A stretch of DNA of 64,000 nucleotides from the NCBI RefSeq assembly GCF_000212815.1, contig NZ_GL890985.1, forward strand, positions 1,130,816-1,194,815, given 5' to 3'. The translations under genes and the position numbers were made by a program. Numbering within the stretch: position 1 is the stretch's first letter; the number at the start of each line of letters is the position of its first letter. A model generated the notes under the pieces. The model was not told where the DNA came from, searched no databases, and saw only the letters and a list, made by a program, of their open reading frames with translations. Origin of the DNA: Streptococcus sanguinis SK49 (GTDB lineage: Bacteria; Bacillota; Bacilli; Lactobacillales; Streptococcaceae). Shown here piece by piece: positions 45,217 through 55,486 of this stretch.

Positions 45217-45735
45217 ATGAATTATTTTAATGTTGGAAAAATCGTCAATACGCAAGGTTTACAAGGTGAGATGCGGGTTTTGTCAGTGACGGATTTTGCA
45301 GAAGAGCGTTTTAAAAAAGGTAATACCCTTGCCCTGTTTGACAAGAAAGATCGGTTTGTTATGGATGTAGAGATTGCCAGTCATCGCAAGGTCAAAAACT
45401 TTGATATTATCAAGTTTAAGGGCATGTACCACATCAATGACATTGAAAAATTTCGTGATTTCACTCTGAAGGTCCGAGAGGAAGATTTGACGGACTTGGA
45501 AGATGGGGAATTTTACTACCATGAAATCATCGGCCTTGAAGTCTATGAAGATGACGTTCTTCTTGGTAGGATTAAGGAAATTCTGCAGCCAGGAGCCAAT
45601 GATGTCTGGGTTGTCAAACGCAAAGGCAAGCGTGATTTACTTTTACCATACATTCCGCCAGTTGTGCTGGGGATTGACATTGAGCAAGGTCGGGTTGATG
45701 TAGAGATACCGGAAGGACTGGACGATGAAAATTGA
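45217..45735 (+). CDS. rimM: Ribosome maturation factor RimM
   Basis: A 172-residue 30S assembly factor that binds S19 and aids maturation of the 16S rRNA head. The N-terminal RimM barrel starts [20 protein letters not shown]; the C-terminal PRC-barrel holds [12 protein letters not shown] and [14 protein letters not shown]. Its stop overlaps the start of trmD by 11 bases, so the two are coupled. Confidence 0.98.
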   Translation: MNYFNVGKIVNTQGLQGEMRVLSVTDFAEERFKKGNTLALFDKKDRFVMDVEIASHRKVKNFDIIKFKGMYHINDIEKFRDFTLKVREEDLTDLEDGEFYYHEIIGLEVYEDDVLLGRIKEILQPGANDVWVVKRKGKRDLLLPYIPPVVLGIDIEQGRVDVEIPEGLDDEN

Positions 45736-46447
45736 TATTTTGACTCTCTTTCCGGAGATGTTTGCGCCCTTGGAGCACTCTATCGTTGGTAAAGCACGAG
45801 AAAAAGGCCTCTTAGAAATCAATTACCACAATTTCCGAGAAAAGGCTGAAAAATCCCGTCATGTAGACGACGAGCCATACGGCGGAGGTCAGGGTATGCT
45901 GTTGCGTGCTCAACCTATTTTTGATGCTTATGATGCCATTGAAAAGAAGCAGCCGCGCGTGATTTTGCTGGATCCTGCTGGTCGGACTTTTGACCAAGCC
46001 TATGCTGAGGAGCTGGCTAAGGAAGAAGAACTCATCTTCATTTGTGGGCATTATGAAGGCTATGATGAGCGGATCAAGACTTTAGTGACTGACGAGATTT
46101 CACTTGGGGACTATGTCCTTACTGGAGGAGAATTAGCAGCTATGACCATGATTGATGCCACAGTTCGCCTGATTCCAGAGGTTATTGGCAAGGAAGCCAG
46201 TCATACAGATGATAGTTTTTCATCTGGACTCTTGGAATATCCTCAGTACACTCGGCCCTATGAATATCGGGGTATGGTCGTTCCGGAAGTCCTCATGAGT
46301 GGCCATCATGAAAATATCCGCAAATGGCGTCTCTATGAAAGTCTGAAAAAGACCTATCTAAGACGACCTGATTTGCTGGAACACTATGAAATGACGACCG
46401 AAGAAGAAGCAATGTTAGAAGAAATTCGACAAGCTCAATCGGACTGA
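45725..46447 (+). CDS. trmD: tRNA (guanine37-N1)-methyltransferase TrmD
   Basis: A 240-residue SPOUT-class enzyme that methylates G37 of tRNAs using S-adenosylmethionine and prevents frameshifting. The trefoil-knot SAM site is visible as [13 protein letters not shown] (about 103-115) and [14 protein letters not shown] (about 127-140). It overlaps rimM, the conserved arrangement. Confidence 0.98.
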   Translation: MKIDILTLFPEMFAPLEHSIVGKAREKGLLEINYHNFREKAEKSRHVDDEPYGGGQGMLLRAQPIFDAYDAIEKKQPRVILLDPAGRTFDQAYAEELAKEEELIFICGHYEGYDERIKTLVTDEISLGDYVLTGGELAAMTMIDATVRLIPEVIGKEASHTDDSFSSGLLEYPQYTRPYEYRGMVVPEVLMSGHHENIRKWRLYESLKKTYLRRPDLLEHYEMTTEEEAMLEEIRQAQSD

Positions 46448-46656
46448 CAAACAAGGTTAACTCTTAGAAGCTATCTAGGAGTTTTAGCTTTATGTGATTG
46501 TTTTTGTATCTGTCACAATTTTGTAATAAAAATTCTATCAAAAAGATACTTTTTTACACTAGTTAATACTACTCTTTTGTGTTAGTATATTACCATGAGG
46601 CAAAGCGCATCATTTAAATAAATGTATGTGAGATTACCAAGGAGGAGAATGAAATT

Positions 46657-49158
46657 ATGGAAAAGAAAATTGGCAAATCTGTTGTAGCAACCGGTATTGC
46701 GGCTACAACTATTATTTCTGGTGGACTGACCCATCAAGTGCATGCTGATGAGTTGATTGAATCAACTAAAACAGCTCTTAAAGCGACTGAGGTGACTGAA
46801 AAGCCAGTGACGGCAGCTGATGTGGCTATAGCACAAGAAAATGCTGAGATTGCTAAGACGAAACTTGAAGAGCAAAAGTCAGTAGTTGATACTGCTAAAA
46901 GTGAAGCAGAAGCTGCAGAATCTAGCGTAAAGGAAGCGGAAGCTACAGTTGAAGAAGCAAAAGAAAATCAGGCAGAAGCGACAGAAGAAAATATTTCTAA
47001 AGCTGAAGCCAATGTAAAAACAGCTGAAGAAGAAGTTGTTTCTAAAGAAGCTATTCTTAAAGAAACAACTGCTGAAGCGGAACAGGCAGAGCAGTCGGTA
47101 AAAAATCAAGAGAATATTATTAAAGCAAGCCAATCTCTGGTAGATGTTGCAGAGACTGAGTTGAAACAAGCTAAAACACCACTTAACTCAGAGGAGCAAG
47201 CTGTAGCAACTGCTAAGAGTCAGCAAAGTCAAGCACAGACCGCTTTAGACAATGCAAAGACTGAGTTGACAAAGGCGGAACAAGCAGCGTCTTCTGCTCC
47301 ACAAGTGCAGGCTGAAATCCAGAATAAAATCAACCAGGCAAAGGCATCTTTGAGCCAAACCAATCAAGCTATCAGCTCTCTTGAAGGACAAATTCCTGCT
47401 GCAGAGAAAGCAGCAGCAACAGCTCCTGTTGACCTTCGCAATACGACTTATTCTCAATTTTTAGAAAATGTTCGTAACAATGCGGCTAATCAAGAAATTC
47501 GTGATGCTGCCAACAATGCACTTGCTGTTTACCAACGCGGTCAAAATGAATTTGGTATCTCAGTTAATTCTGATCCAACCAGTCCAGCTAGTCTAGAAAA
47601 TAACCTGCAAGCTTTAGAGTTGGTTAAGGCGATTAATGCTTACCGTCGTAATGCCGGCTTACAAGAGCTGTTGGTTGATCCGTATGCGAATGTGGCTAGC
47701 CAGATTCAGACTATCTACTTTGAGCGTAATAACTGGCACATGGGTAAGTTGATTGGTAACGAAAATGTGGCGATTAGTTTTGACCCGCAAGGGGCTGTCA
47801 ATTTCTGGCACAAAGAAAAAGAAAAGTATCAAGAGATTGCGGCGCAATATGGACTGCCTACTGATGAAACTCAGATTGATGCTAATGCTATCTATATGAG
47901 AGTTGGGGCTGATGTATTTGCTAAAATTGGCCACTATGTGCAGATGATGGACAATAAAGCTAATGCAATCTCAGCAGCTTATGATAAACATCCAAATCAA
48001 TGGGGCACTCCTCATGGTACATCCGAAGTTGGTTTCCATCATATTAGCAACTTTGACCAACGTGTTAATAATGGTACTTTGCTGACTGTTGCTGCTATGG
48101 AGCAGTTGTTGCGTGCTGGTGGCGGTCGTTCTGCAGGTTCTAACGCTAATGTTACAGCACTTAAGAATCAATTAGCTGAACTTAAGGCTCAAAAAGTTGG
48201 TCAGGAATCAGCTATCAATATCCTAAATGCTCAATTAGCTGATGCTCAAAAGACAGCGGCAACTCAAATTTCAGCAGTTGAAGCAGCTCGTCAGAAGGTA
48301 GCAACTGCTGAAAATAATCTAGCTTTGACCAAACAAAATGTTGCTCTTAAGCAGGAAGCTCTCGACAGAGCGACAGCTAAGATTGCAGCAAGCTTGGCTC
48401 CTTATCAAACTAACTTGAGCAATGCTCAGGCAGTTCTTGCGGCAGCTAAGGATAAGTTGGCAGAACTTAAGTCAGCTCAAGAAGCTGCGAAAGCTAATTT
48501 GACAACTGCTCAAGAGGATTTGTTGGCTGCTCAAAAGACATTAGCAGCAGCTAAAAAGAAAGTTATTGACCTTCAAAACGCTCCACAGTTACTTGCTGAA
48601 GCAGAGCAAGAACTTGCAGCTGCGCAAGTTAATTTTGAGGCTAAACAAGCAATTCTAAATCAAGAACAGGCAATTCTTAAGGGGCTTGAAGAGGCATACA
48701 ATAATCTTCAAGAGACATATGAATCCCTTCTAAATTCTTTGATTCTGTCTGATTCGATTTATACGAATGCTTTAGATACAAACTATCGTTTAGGTGAAGA
48801 TAAACAGACTCTAACAGCTGTAAAAGCCGGAGCTACTGGTCCAGGTGCAGAGGATGAATCTAAGAAAGATTCAGATCCTAAGACTGCAGAAGTTCATGCG
48901 AACACTCGTGAAGTCAAAGGAGCAACTACAGGTGCTGTTCAAGCGGCAGGTAGTGACGTATTCACTGATTTTGTTGTAAATCCTGCAGCTCAACTTGCTA
49001 GCGTGGCTACAACTGCTGATAAGGCTCCAACAGTTCCTGCTATTCTGCCAAATACTGGTTCAGAAGCAGAACGCCTTGCAATTTTTGGTATGGCACTTGG
49101 TGCAGCTGCCTTTTTGGGAACCAACAAACGCCGTCGTAGAGACGAAGATTATAATTAA
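46657..49158 (+). CDS. LPXTG surface protein with SEC10/PgrA-type domain
   Basis: An 833-residue cell-wall protein. A signal peptide ends near HADE (residue 31). Residues 45-255 form an Ala/Glu/Lys coiled coil; a CAP-like domain of the SEC10/PgrA surface-exclusion type lies near 270-495 (LELVKAINAYRRNAGLQEL, NNWHMGKLIGNENVAISF); a second coiled coil spans about 505-690. The C-terminus has the sortase motif LPNTG, a hydrophobic helix and a KRRRR stop-transfer tail. In enterococci such proteins limit conjugative plasmid entry, but in streptococci they are also adhesins; no plasmid genes are nearby. Confidence 0.9.
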   Translation: MEKKIGKSVVATGIAATTIISGGLTHQVHADELIESTKTALKATEVTEKPVTAADVAIAQENAEIAKTKLEEQKSVVDTAKSEAEAAESSVKEAEATVEEAKENQAEATEENISKAEANVKTAEEEVVSKEAILKETTAEAEQAEQSVKNQENIIKASQSLVDVAETELKQAKTPLNSEEQAVATAKSQQSQAQTALDNAKTELTKAEQAASSAPQVQAEIQNKINQAKASLSQTNQAISSLEGQIPAAEKAAATAPVDLRNTTYSQFLENVRNNAANQEIRDAANNALAVYQRGQNEFGISVNSDPTSPASLENNLQALELVKAINAYRRNAGLQELLVDPYANVASQIQTIYFERNNWHMGKLIGNENVAISFDPQGAVNFWHKEKEKYQEIAAQYGLPTDETQIDANAIYMRVGADVFAKIGHYVQMMDNKANAISAAYDKHPNQWGTPHGTSEVGFHHISNFDQRVNNGTLLTVAAMEQLLRAGGGRSAGSNANVTALKNQLAELKAQKVGQESAINILNAQLADAQKTAATQISAVEAARQKVATAENNLALTKQNVALKQEALDRATAKIAASLAPYQTNLSNAQAVLAAAKDKLAELKSAQEAAKANLTTAQEDLLAAQKTLAAAKKKVIDLQNAPQLLAEAEQELAAAQVNFEAKQAILNQEQAILKGLEEAYNNLQETYESLLNSLILSDSIYTNALDTNYRLGEDKQTLTAVKAGATGPGAEDESKKDSDPKTAEVHANTREVKGATTGAVQAAGSDVFTDFVVNPAAQLASVATTADKAPTVPAILPNTGSEAERLAIFGMALGAAAFLGTNKRRRRDEDYN

Positions 49159-49166
49159 AGAAATAC

Positions 49167-49203
49167 AAAATGAGCCTGGAATAATTTCCAGACTCATTTT
49201 TTG
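49167..49203 (+). terminator. Terminator of the LPXTG gene
   Basis: Outer stem AAAATGAG/CTCATTTT and inner CTGGAA/TTCCAG, one mismatch, followed by T residues. Confidence 0.8.
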
Positions 49204-49270
49204 TCCAAGTTAATAAGCAATCTCATATAAAAGGGATGAGGAGTTAAGTTCCACATTTTCTAAGAAAGAT

Positions 49271-49303
49271 AAAAACTTCCGATATTAATTGTCGGAAGTT
49301 TTT
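49271..49303. terminator. Bidirectional terminator downstream of the mal genes
   Basis: Perfect 12-base stem AAAAACTTCCGA/TCGGAAGTTTTT with a nine-base loop, placed to end the minus-strand maltose operon. Confidence 0.82.
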
Positions 49304-49320
49304 GATATACATAATAGATT

Positions 49321-50157
49321 CTATTTGACTGCTCCACCTGTTACACCTTCTACGTAGTATTTCTGCATGAAGATGAAGAGAAGAGTGATTGGAATAGCGA
49401 TGATAATTGCTCCAGATGTGAAAGGCAAGAACCATTTATTGATGGCGTCCTTATTAAGCATTTGGAAAAGTCCCAAAGCCACTGTATATTTTTCCTTGAC
49501 ATCGCCTAGAATCACAGAGGCAAAGATGAAGTCAACCCAAGGTCCCATGAAAGCCATAAGCGCTGTATAAACGATAATCGGTTTTGAAAGCGGCAATGTA
49601 ATAGTCCGGAAGATTTGGAAGCGAGTTGCTCCGTCAATCATAGCGGATTCGTCCAAGGAATATGGGATTGTATCAAAGAAACCTTTAGCAATATAGAAGC
49701 CTAGAGCCGCTCCAGCTGAATAAACCAGAATCAGTGATGTAAGGGTTTGTGTCAAATTGAGTGCTTTCAAGATGTAGTAAACCGCAATCATAGACATGAA
49801 GCCTGGGAACATGTTAAGTACCAGAGCCAGCTTGAGGAAACGATTTTTATGCTTGAATTTGATACGGCTGAGTGAGTAAGCCATACCCACAGTAATCAAA
49901 GTAGACAGGATACAGGTCGCTGTTGCAACAATCAGGGTATTCATAAACCACTGAACAAAAGGATATGTGTTGTTATTAAACAGTCTGATATAGTTGTCAA
50001 GAGTATAAGTCTTAGGGAAGAAGTAAGGGACTGCATTCGAGCCTTCACCACGGAAACTGGTCAGAAAAATCCAGATAATCGGTGTAAGCCAGATAAATGC
50101 TAGAACAGCCAGTAAGACATAAATCCCTAATAAACTGAGTTTTTTTCTATTTTTCAT
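49321..50157 (-). CDS. malD: Maltodextrin ABC transporter permease MalG/MalD
   Basis: A 278-residue permease with six membrane segments and the EAA loop (DESAMIDGATRFQIFRTITLPLSKP) that contacts the ATPase. With MalC and MalX it imports maltodextrins; energy is likely supplied by a shared ATPase such as MsmK, not in this window. Its start codon overlaps the malC stop by one base. Confidence 0.93.
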   Translation of the reverse strand: MKNRKKLSLLGIYVLLAVLAFIWLTPIIWIFLTSFRGEGSNAVPYFFPKTYTLDNYIRLFNNNTYPFVQWFMNTLIVATATCILSTLITVGMAYSLSRIKFKHKNRFLKLALVLNMFPGFMSMIAVYYILKALNLTQTLTSLILVYSAGAALGFYIAKGFFDTIPYSLDESAMIDGATRFQIFRTITLPLSKPIIVYTALMAFMGPWVDFIFASVILGDVKEKYTVALGLFQMLNKDAINKWFLPFTSGAIIIAIPITLLFIFMQKYYVEGVTGGAVK

Positions 50158-51515
50158 TATTTAGCAGTTCCTTCCTTGAATGATGCGGATCTAGTATAGG
50201 CTAAGAGACTGAAGGCTGCAGAGATTGCAAAGATCAGGATACCGATAACAGATGCCAGATTGTAATCCTTGGCTGAAACGGTCAGTTTATAGAGCCAGGT
50301 AACCAAGAGGTCAGTTGAGCCTGCCTGATAGTAAGAAGAGTTAGTAGGTCCACCGCCTGTCAGGAAGTAGATAACGTTGAAGTTGTTGATGTTCCCGATA
50401 AACTGCTGGATAAGTGATGGCGCCATTATCAAGAGAATTTGAGGGAAAGTAATGCTCTTGAAGATTTGAAGCTTGCTAGCTCCATCAATTTCAGCAGCCT
50501 CGATTTGCTCGCTAGGAAGGTTCATGATAATCCCGGTCGCTACCAGCATGGTAAATGGAATACCAATCCACATATTAACTAGGATGATTGAGAACTTAGC
50601 CCAAACAGGATCACTCAGAAATGGAATTGGATTCTGGATGAGATGGAGGCTTTGCAATAGTCCATTCAAAGGCCCATTGTCATTCAGGAAATTACGCATC
50701 AAGAGCAGGGATACGAATTGCGGTACAGCAATAGTGATAACGAAGAGTGTCCGCCAAACTTTCTTGTACTTGAGGCCTTTGGTATTGAGCAAGAGAGCTA
50801 AAACGATACCGAAGAAGAAAGTAGTAGCTGTCGCAGCAACTGCCCAAATCAAGGTCCAGCCTAAAAGTGGGAAGAAGGTGCTAGCCATGCGACCTGAGAA
50901 AACATCACCGAAGCTAGAGAAGCCAACCCAGTCAAAGAGTGACTTAGGAGCAGGATGCTTATGGTCAAAGTTAGTAAAGGCCAAACAGATCATATAGATC
51001 AGAGGCAGAATGGTAAAGAGCAGTACTCCGATAAGAGGGATGCTCATTAGGCCCATGTGAAAGCGGCCGTCAGCAAGCGTCTTGAAGTCTTCAACGAAGT
51101 TAGGAATCTTCTGACCGGACTGCTTGAGAGCCATCAAGTGACGAGCACTTTTCAGATTACACCAGTAGATGTAGGCGAAGACTGCACAGAAGATAAGAGA
51201 AGCAAGTCCAAAAATCAGCATCAGCATAGAGTTGTCACCCGCTACTTGAACAGTGATTTCCAAGCCGTTAACTTTTTTGATAGCCTCTCCCTGCTCTTGA
51301 GTCCCCAATGTAATCATGCCGCCAATAGCTGGTAGGATTTGGACTGCAAAAGCAATTAGGAAAGCAATTTCTGAGAAGAGGAAGAGCAGCCCCTTGATAA
51401 ATTGTTTGTTTACAAGGTTGCTCAGTCCCATTACCAAAAAAGAGAGTTTGACATCCCAGGTTCCCTCTTTAAAGACCTGAACCATGGATGCATTGTCATA
51501 GGATGACTGAGTCAT
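50157..51515 (-). CDS. malC: Maltodextrin ABC transporter permease MalF/MalC
   Basis: A 452-residue permease, longer than MalD because of an N-terminal pair of extra membrane segments and a large loop. The EAA motif AAEIDGASKLQIFKSITFP lies near residues 335-353. It pairs with MalD to form the membrane channel for maltose and maltodextrins. It lies 81 bases downstream of malX in the same direction. Confidence 0.93.
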   Translation of the reverse strand: MTQSSYDNASMVQVFKEGTWDVKLSFLVMGLSNLVNKQFIKGLLFLFSEIAFLIAFAVQILPAIGGMITLGTQEQGEAIKKVNGLEITVQVAGDNSMLMLIFGLASLIFCAVFAYIYWCNLKSARHLMALKQSGQKIPNFVEDFKTLADGRFHMGLMSIPLIGVLLFTILPLIYMICLAFTNFDHKHPAPKSLFDWVGFSSFGDVFSGRMASTFFPLLGWTLIWAVAATATTFFFGIVLALLLNTKGLKYKKVWRTLFVITIAVPQFVSLLLMRNFLNDNGPLNGLLQSLHLIQNPIPFLSDPVWAKFSIILVNMWIGIPFTMLVATGIIMNLPSEQIEAAEIDGASKLQIFKSITFPQILLIMAPSLIQQFIGNINNFNVIYFLTGGGPTNSSYYQAGSTDLLVTWLYKLTVSAKDYNLASVIGILIFAISAAFSLLAYTRSASFKEGTAK

Positions 51516-51596
51516 AGTATTCTCCTTATATTTACAAAGAAAGAAGTGAGGAGGCTGCCCTCCTCACTTCAATGCTTATTTTTATTCGTTTGAGGA

Positions 51597-52853
51597 TTAT
51601 TTAGCTGCTGCTAAATCTTTATCAAACTGTTGTAATTTTGCGAGGTATTGATCTTCACCAAATTTACCATTGTAAGCATCGCTGAGGATTGCAGCACTTT
51701 CAGTCCAGAAGACAGACATTTGGCTAAGTTTAGGCATAACTGTTGTGTAGGTATCAGAAGATCCCATTGTGATAACAGCTTGTGCCAAGGCATCTTTCTT
51801 AACATCTTCAGACTCTTGTACTTCTTTGTTAGCAGGGATGATGTGACGTCCTTCAAACTTGAATTGGTTTTCTTGACTATCTTTGCTAGTAAGAGCTTGA
51901 GCCAGTTTGTAGCTTGCTGCGATACGGTCAGTGTCGCCGTTTGAAGGTGTTTGGTTAACAGCGTAAAGTTTTACACCGAGGAAGGCTTTTTGTTGAACGT
52001 CTTGTCCACCGATATTAACAGTTGGATAAACAGAGATACCAAGGTTATCTTTACCGACAGCTTTTTCAGCTGCTGCGTAGTCCCATGGACCAGATTGGAA
52101 AGCGTCAACTGAACCATCTTCAAATTTAGCCAGAAGGTTAGAAGCATCTACGTTTACAAAACCGCTGTTATTTTTTTGAGCTGCGATGAACTTCAGAACG
52201 TTCACACCAGCTTCATTACCCCAGTTTGTTCCGTCTACTTGCTCACCGTCTTTACCAAAAAGAGTATCACCAACAGAAAGGAAAAGTGGAGCAGTTACAT
52301 AAGCATTAACTTCTTTCAAGTTTCCGCCGAATTTAGCTTTAGAAGTGATGGTTTCATAAGACTTAACATCGTCAGCAGAAAGTTTTGACTTATTATAGTA
52401 GGTAACTTGTGATTCGATACCGAATGGGAAAGCATAAGTTTTACCTTTATACTGAGCACCAATCGCTGCTTGTTCTGTATCGTTCTTCTTGATTTCTTCT
52501 GCCATATTAGAAGGAACTTCTTGAATCGCTCCAGCTTCAACTAATTTACCAAGTTGGTCGTGTGGCAGAGAGAAAACATCGGCAGCAGTACTAGCATCCT
52601 TTGTCAGATTTTCTTGAGCGTTTGGATCTTCCATTTCGACTACGTCAACCTTGTAGCCTGATTCTTTCTCAAACTTGCTAACTGTATCAGAGTAAGAATC
52701 TTTAGCACCAGTTGGTACCCAAAGTTTCAAGGTCTTGCTATCAGCTTTAGAAGAAGAGCTCTCCTTGCTACTATTTGAGCTACAAGCTGCTAACAGCGTT
52801 CCTGCAGCCAGCAAGCTGACACTGCCCAATACTACTTTTTTCCATGTTTTCAT
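51597..52853 (-). CDS. malX: Maltose/maltodextrin-binding lipoprotein MalX
   Basis: A 418-residue solute-binding lipoprotein. The signal peptide ends in the lipobox LAAC, followed by a Ser-rich linker. The body (KLWVPTGAKDSYSDTV, PHDQLGKLVEAG, AFPFGIESQVTYYNK, FQSGPWDY) is typical of the MalE/CUT1 family. It captures maltodextrins for MalC-MalD. Its promoter contains a LacI-family operator, suggesting MalR control and induction by maltose. Confidence 0.95.
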   Translation of the reverse strand: MKTWKKVVLGSVSLLAAGTLLAACSSNSSKESSSSKADSKTLKLWVPTGAKDSYSDTVSKFEKESGYKVDVVEMEDPNAQENLTKDASTAADVFSLPHDQLGKLVEAGAIQEVPSNMAEEIKKNDTEQAAIGAQYKGKTYAFPFGIESQVTYYNKSKLSADDVKSYETITSKAKFGGNLKEVNAYVTAPLFLSVGDTLFGKDGEQVDGTNWGNEAGVNVLKFIAAQKNNSGFVNVDASNLLAKFEDGSVDAFQSGPWDYAAAEKAVGKDNLGISVYPTVNIGGQDVQQKAFLGVKLYAVNQTPSNGDTDRIAASYKLAQALTSKDSQENQFKFEGRHIIPANKEVQESEDVKKDALAQAVITMGSSDTYTTVMPKLSQMSVFWTESAAILSDAYNGKFGEDQYLAKLQQFDKDLAAAK

Positions 52854-52887
52854 TCCTATTTCCTCCCGGAATTTTATTTACAATTCT

Positions 52888-52916
52888 ATTATGCAACCGT
52901 TTGCAATTTTTGTCAA
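52888..52916 (-). promoter_or_regulatory. malX promoter
   Basis: On the minus strand TTGACA (52911-52916) and CATAAT (52888-52893) are separated by 17 bases that are nearly filled by the operator. Confidence 0.85.
52892..52905. promoter_or_regulatory. MalR-type (LacI-family) operator of malX
   Basis: TGCAACCGTTTGCA is a near-perfect palindrome around CG, as expected for MalR or CcpA-like regulators. Its position between -35 and -10 implies direct repression. Confidence 0.8.
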
Positions 52917-53011
52917 GTCTTTTTTTGAAAATTTTTTAAAAATATATTAATTTTTCTAAAATTTTTCTATTTTATTTCTGTTTATTTAATCAAAGCCTAT
53001 TAAAATGGCTG

Positions 53012-53025
53012 TGCAATCGCTTGCT
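53012..53025. promoter_or_regulatory. Second LacI-type operator, between malX and uvrC
   Basis: TGCAATCGCTTGCT resembles the malX operator (TGCAAnCGnTTGC). It lies 107 bases further from malX and 192 bases before uvrC. The rest of 52930-53180 is AT-rich with no gene. Confidence 0.6.
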
Positions 53026-53204
53026 TGATTTTTACTTAGAAAACGCTTTTTTATGAAGAAAATCATGTTTCTTTTGAAATAGATTTTTGGTACTTGCAAG
53101 AAGATATGAAGACAAGTTATAGTTCAGTATTACCAAAGAAAGGAATAAAACTTTTGATTTTCTAACATTCTAACGTCTTCCTGTTGAATGCTTCCCTTTT
53201 CTGC

Positions 53205-53210
53205 TATAAT
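53205..53210 (+). promoter_or_regulatory. -10 box directly before uvrC
   Basis: A perfect TATAAT ends six bases before ATG 53217, with TGTTGA at 53183-53188 as a possible -35 box 16 bases upstream. Transcription would begin at the start codon, giving a leaderless mRNA. Confidence 0.6.
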
Positions 53211-53216
53211 AGACCT

Positions 53217-55001
53217 ATGAATAAGCTAATCCAATCAAAGCTGGAACTGTTGCCGACCAGTCCCGGCTGTTACATTCACAAAGACAAAAACGGTACCATT
53301 ATCTATGTCGGTAAAGCCAAGAATCTTCGCAATCGGGTCCGTTCTTATTTCCGTGGCAGTCATGATACCAAGACTGAGGCCCTGGTTTCTGAGATTGAAG
53401 ATTTTGAGTTTATTGTCACCGAGTCCAATATTGAAGCTTTACTGCTGGAGATTAATCTAATCAAGGAAAACCAGCCCAAGTACAATATCATGCTCAAGGA
53501 CGATAAGTCCTATCCATTTATCAAGATTACCAACGAAACCTATCCGCGCCTAATCATCACGCGCCAAGTCAAAAAGGACGGTGGGCTTTATTTTGGTCCT
53601 TACCCCGATGTCGGTGCAGCCAATGAAATCAAGCGGCTATTAGATCGGCTCTTTCCTTTTCGTAAGTGTACCAATCCACCTGAGAAGGTCTGCTTTTACT
53701 ACCATCTGGGTCAGTGCAAGGCCCACACTATTTGCAAGGTAGACAGCCAGTATTTTAAGGACTTAGCTCAGGAGGTCGCGGCTTTTCTCAAGGGCCAGGA
53801 TGACCAGATTATTGAGGATTTACGGGGGAAAATGGCTGGCGCAGCGCAAGCTATGGAGTTTGAAAAGGCAGCAGAGTACCGCGACTTGATTCAGTCCATT
53901 GGTACGCTGCGAACCAAGCAGCGGGTCATGGCCAAGGATTTGCAGAATCGCGATGTCTTTGGCTACTATGTGGATAAGGGATGGATGTGCGTACAGGTTT
54001 TTTTTGTCCGCCAGGGCAAGCTAATCGAACGTGACGTCAATCTTTTTCCCTATTACAATGATCCGGACGAAGATTTTCTGACCTATATCGGCCAGTTTTA
54101 TCAGGAAAAATCCCACCTCAAGCCCAATGAAATTTTGATTCCCGCAGATATTGACGAAGAAGCTGTCCGAGCCATGGTGGATACCAAGGTGCTTAAGCCC
54201 CAGCGAGGTGAGAAGAAACAGCTGGTCAATCTGGCTATCAAAAACGCCCGAGTCAGTCTCCAGCAGAAATTTGACCTCTTGGAAAAATCTATTGAAAAGA
54301 CCCAAGGTGCTATTGAGAATCTAGGGCAACTCCTTAACATTCCAACGCCTGTTCGTATTGAGTCTTTTGATAACTCCAATATCATGGGGACCAGTCCTGT
54401 ATCAGCTATGGTAGTCTTTGTCAATGGTAAACCTAGCAAGAAGGATTATCGCAAATATAAGATCAAGACTGTCGTAGGACCTGATGACTACGCAAGTATG
54501 CGTGAGGTCATCAAGCGGCGCTATAGTCGGGTGATTCGAGATGGACTGACTCCGCCTGATTTGATTGTCATTGACGGTGGACAGGGTCAGGTTAATGTCG
54601 CTAAAGAAGTTATTCAGGACCAGTTGGGATTGGACATTCCCATCGCTGGACTGCAAAAAAATGACAAGCACCAGACTCATGAATTGCTTTTTGGTGACCC
54701 TCTGCAGGTTGTGGAATTATCCCGCAATTCGCAGGAATTTTTCCTACTCCAGCGTATCCAAGATGAAGTCCACCGCTTTGCTATTACCTTCCACCGCCAA
54801 CTCCGATCTAAAAATTCCTTCTCATCGCAGCTAGATGGCATTGAAGGCTTGGGACCAAAACGCAAGCAAAATCTTATGAAGCATTTCAAATCTCTAACCA
54901 AGATTAAAGAAGCCAGTGTCGACCAAATCGTCGAAGTCGGGGTGCCACGAGCGGTGGCAGAAGCAGTGCGGGAGAAGTTAAATCCGAAAACTCAGGAGTA
55001 A
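53217..55001 (+). CDS. uvrC: Excinuclease ABC subunit C (UvrC)
   Basis: A 594-residue nuclease that makes both incisions in nucleotide excision repair after UvrB verifies damage. The GIY-YIG domain starts near residue 14 ([22 protein letters not shown]), a UVR domain that binds UvrB lies near 195-230, the RNase H-like nuclease follows (SFDNSNIMG near 381, VIDGGQGQ near 452) and helix-hairpin-helix motifs end the protein. ATG 53217 gives the family start ([19 protein letters not shown]). No ribosome site is present. Confidence 0.97.
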   Translation: MNKLIQSKLELLPTSPGCYIHKDKNGTIIYVGKAKNLRNRVRSYFRGSHDTKTEALVSEIEDFEFIVTESNIEALLLEINLIKENQPKYNIMLKDDKSYPFIKITNETYPRLIITRQVKKDGGLYFGPYPDVGAANEIKRLLDRLFPFRKCTNPPEKVCFYYHLGQCKAHTICKVDSQYFKDLAQEVAAFLKGQDDQIIEDLRGKMAGAAQAMEFEKAAEYRDLIQSIGTLRTKQRVMAKDLQNRDVFGYYVDKGWMCVQVFFVRQGKLIERDVNLFPYYNDPDEDFLTYIGQFYQEKSHLKPNEILIPADIDEEAVRAMVDTKVLKPQRGEKKQLVNLAIKNARVSLQQKFDLLEKSIEKTQGAIENLGQLLNIPTPVRIESFDNSNIMGTSPVSAMVVFVNGKPSKKDYRKYKIKTVVGPDDYASMREVIKRRYSRVIRDGLTPPDLIVIDGGQGQVNVAKEVIQDQLGLDIPIAGLQKNDKHQTHELLFGDPLQVVELSRNSQEFFLLQRIQDEVHRFAITFHRQLRSKNSFSSQLDGIEGLGPKRKQNLMKHFKSLTKIKEASVDQIVEVGVPRAVAEAVREKLNPKTQE

Positions 55002-55061
55002 CAACAAGTACAGTTGCGAGAGGTGGCGGAGCCAATTTTAGATATAGATTGAAAGATTAGT

Positions 55062-55437
55062 TTGTCGGATTTTAGAGAGGTTTATATAATAAACTCAAAT
55101 GAATGCTTCGAAAGAATTAGAAAACTTAGGAATATTATAATGGAGCCGACTTTTAAAATGAATAAACATCAAATACAAGAAATATCTGATATTTTGTATA
55201 CTGAAAGCAATGCTAAAGCTGTATCGTATATTAATAGTCTTCAAACCGAAGATGAACTGTTTGTTTTATATGATAATTTTAACTGGGATAATGGTTTTGA
55301 CGTACCCAAGCAGTTATTTTTCATTTCAACCTAAAATAACGAGAATTCAAAAATTCAAACTAAAAAAATTAAAACTCACATTAAATCCAATTTTCATTGA
55401 TGGAGTTTCTGGAAAAGATTTAAACATAGTAATTTAA
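55062..55437 (+). pseudogene. Broken DUF4274-like gene
   Basis: A frame from about 55062 (TTG) or ATG 55140 encodes a helical segment and then ELFVLYDNFNWDNGFDVPK, resembling the DUF4274 signature, before TAA at 55332-55334. Coding-like sequence continues in another frame to 55437. This suggests a frameshift near 55320-55335, although the downstream part is not clearly DUF4274. There is no good ribosome site. DUF4274 proteins often lie near polymorphic-toxin immunity genes. Confidence 0.4.
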
Positions 55438-55452
55438 TTAAAAAATTAGAAT

Positions 55453-55481
55453 AACCATCCAGATATTTTGGATGGTTTTCG
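55453..55481. terminator. Bidirectional terminator
   Basis: Stem AACCATCCA/TGGATGGTT with loop GATATTT, A/T-rich on both sides. Confidence 0.78.
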
Positions 55482-55486
55482 TTTTA

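Noticed and set aside
46800..47300. Possible DNA tandem repeat in the LPXTG gene
   Set aside because: It is the heptad pattern of a coiled coil; no period of identical bases is seen.
46657..49158. Evidence of an integrated conjugative element around the SEC10/PgrA-like gene
   Set aside because: No relaxase, integrase, attachment repeats or transfer genes flank it; the protein is common on streptococcal chromosomes.
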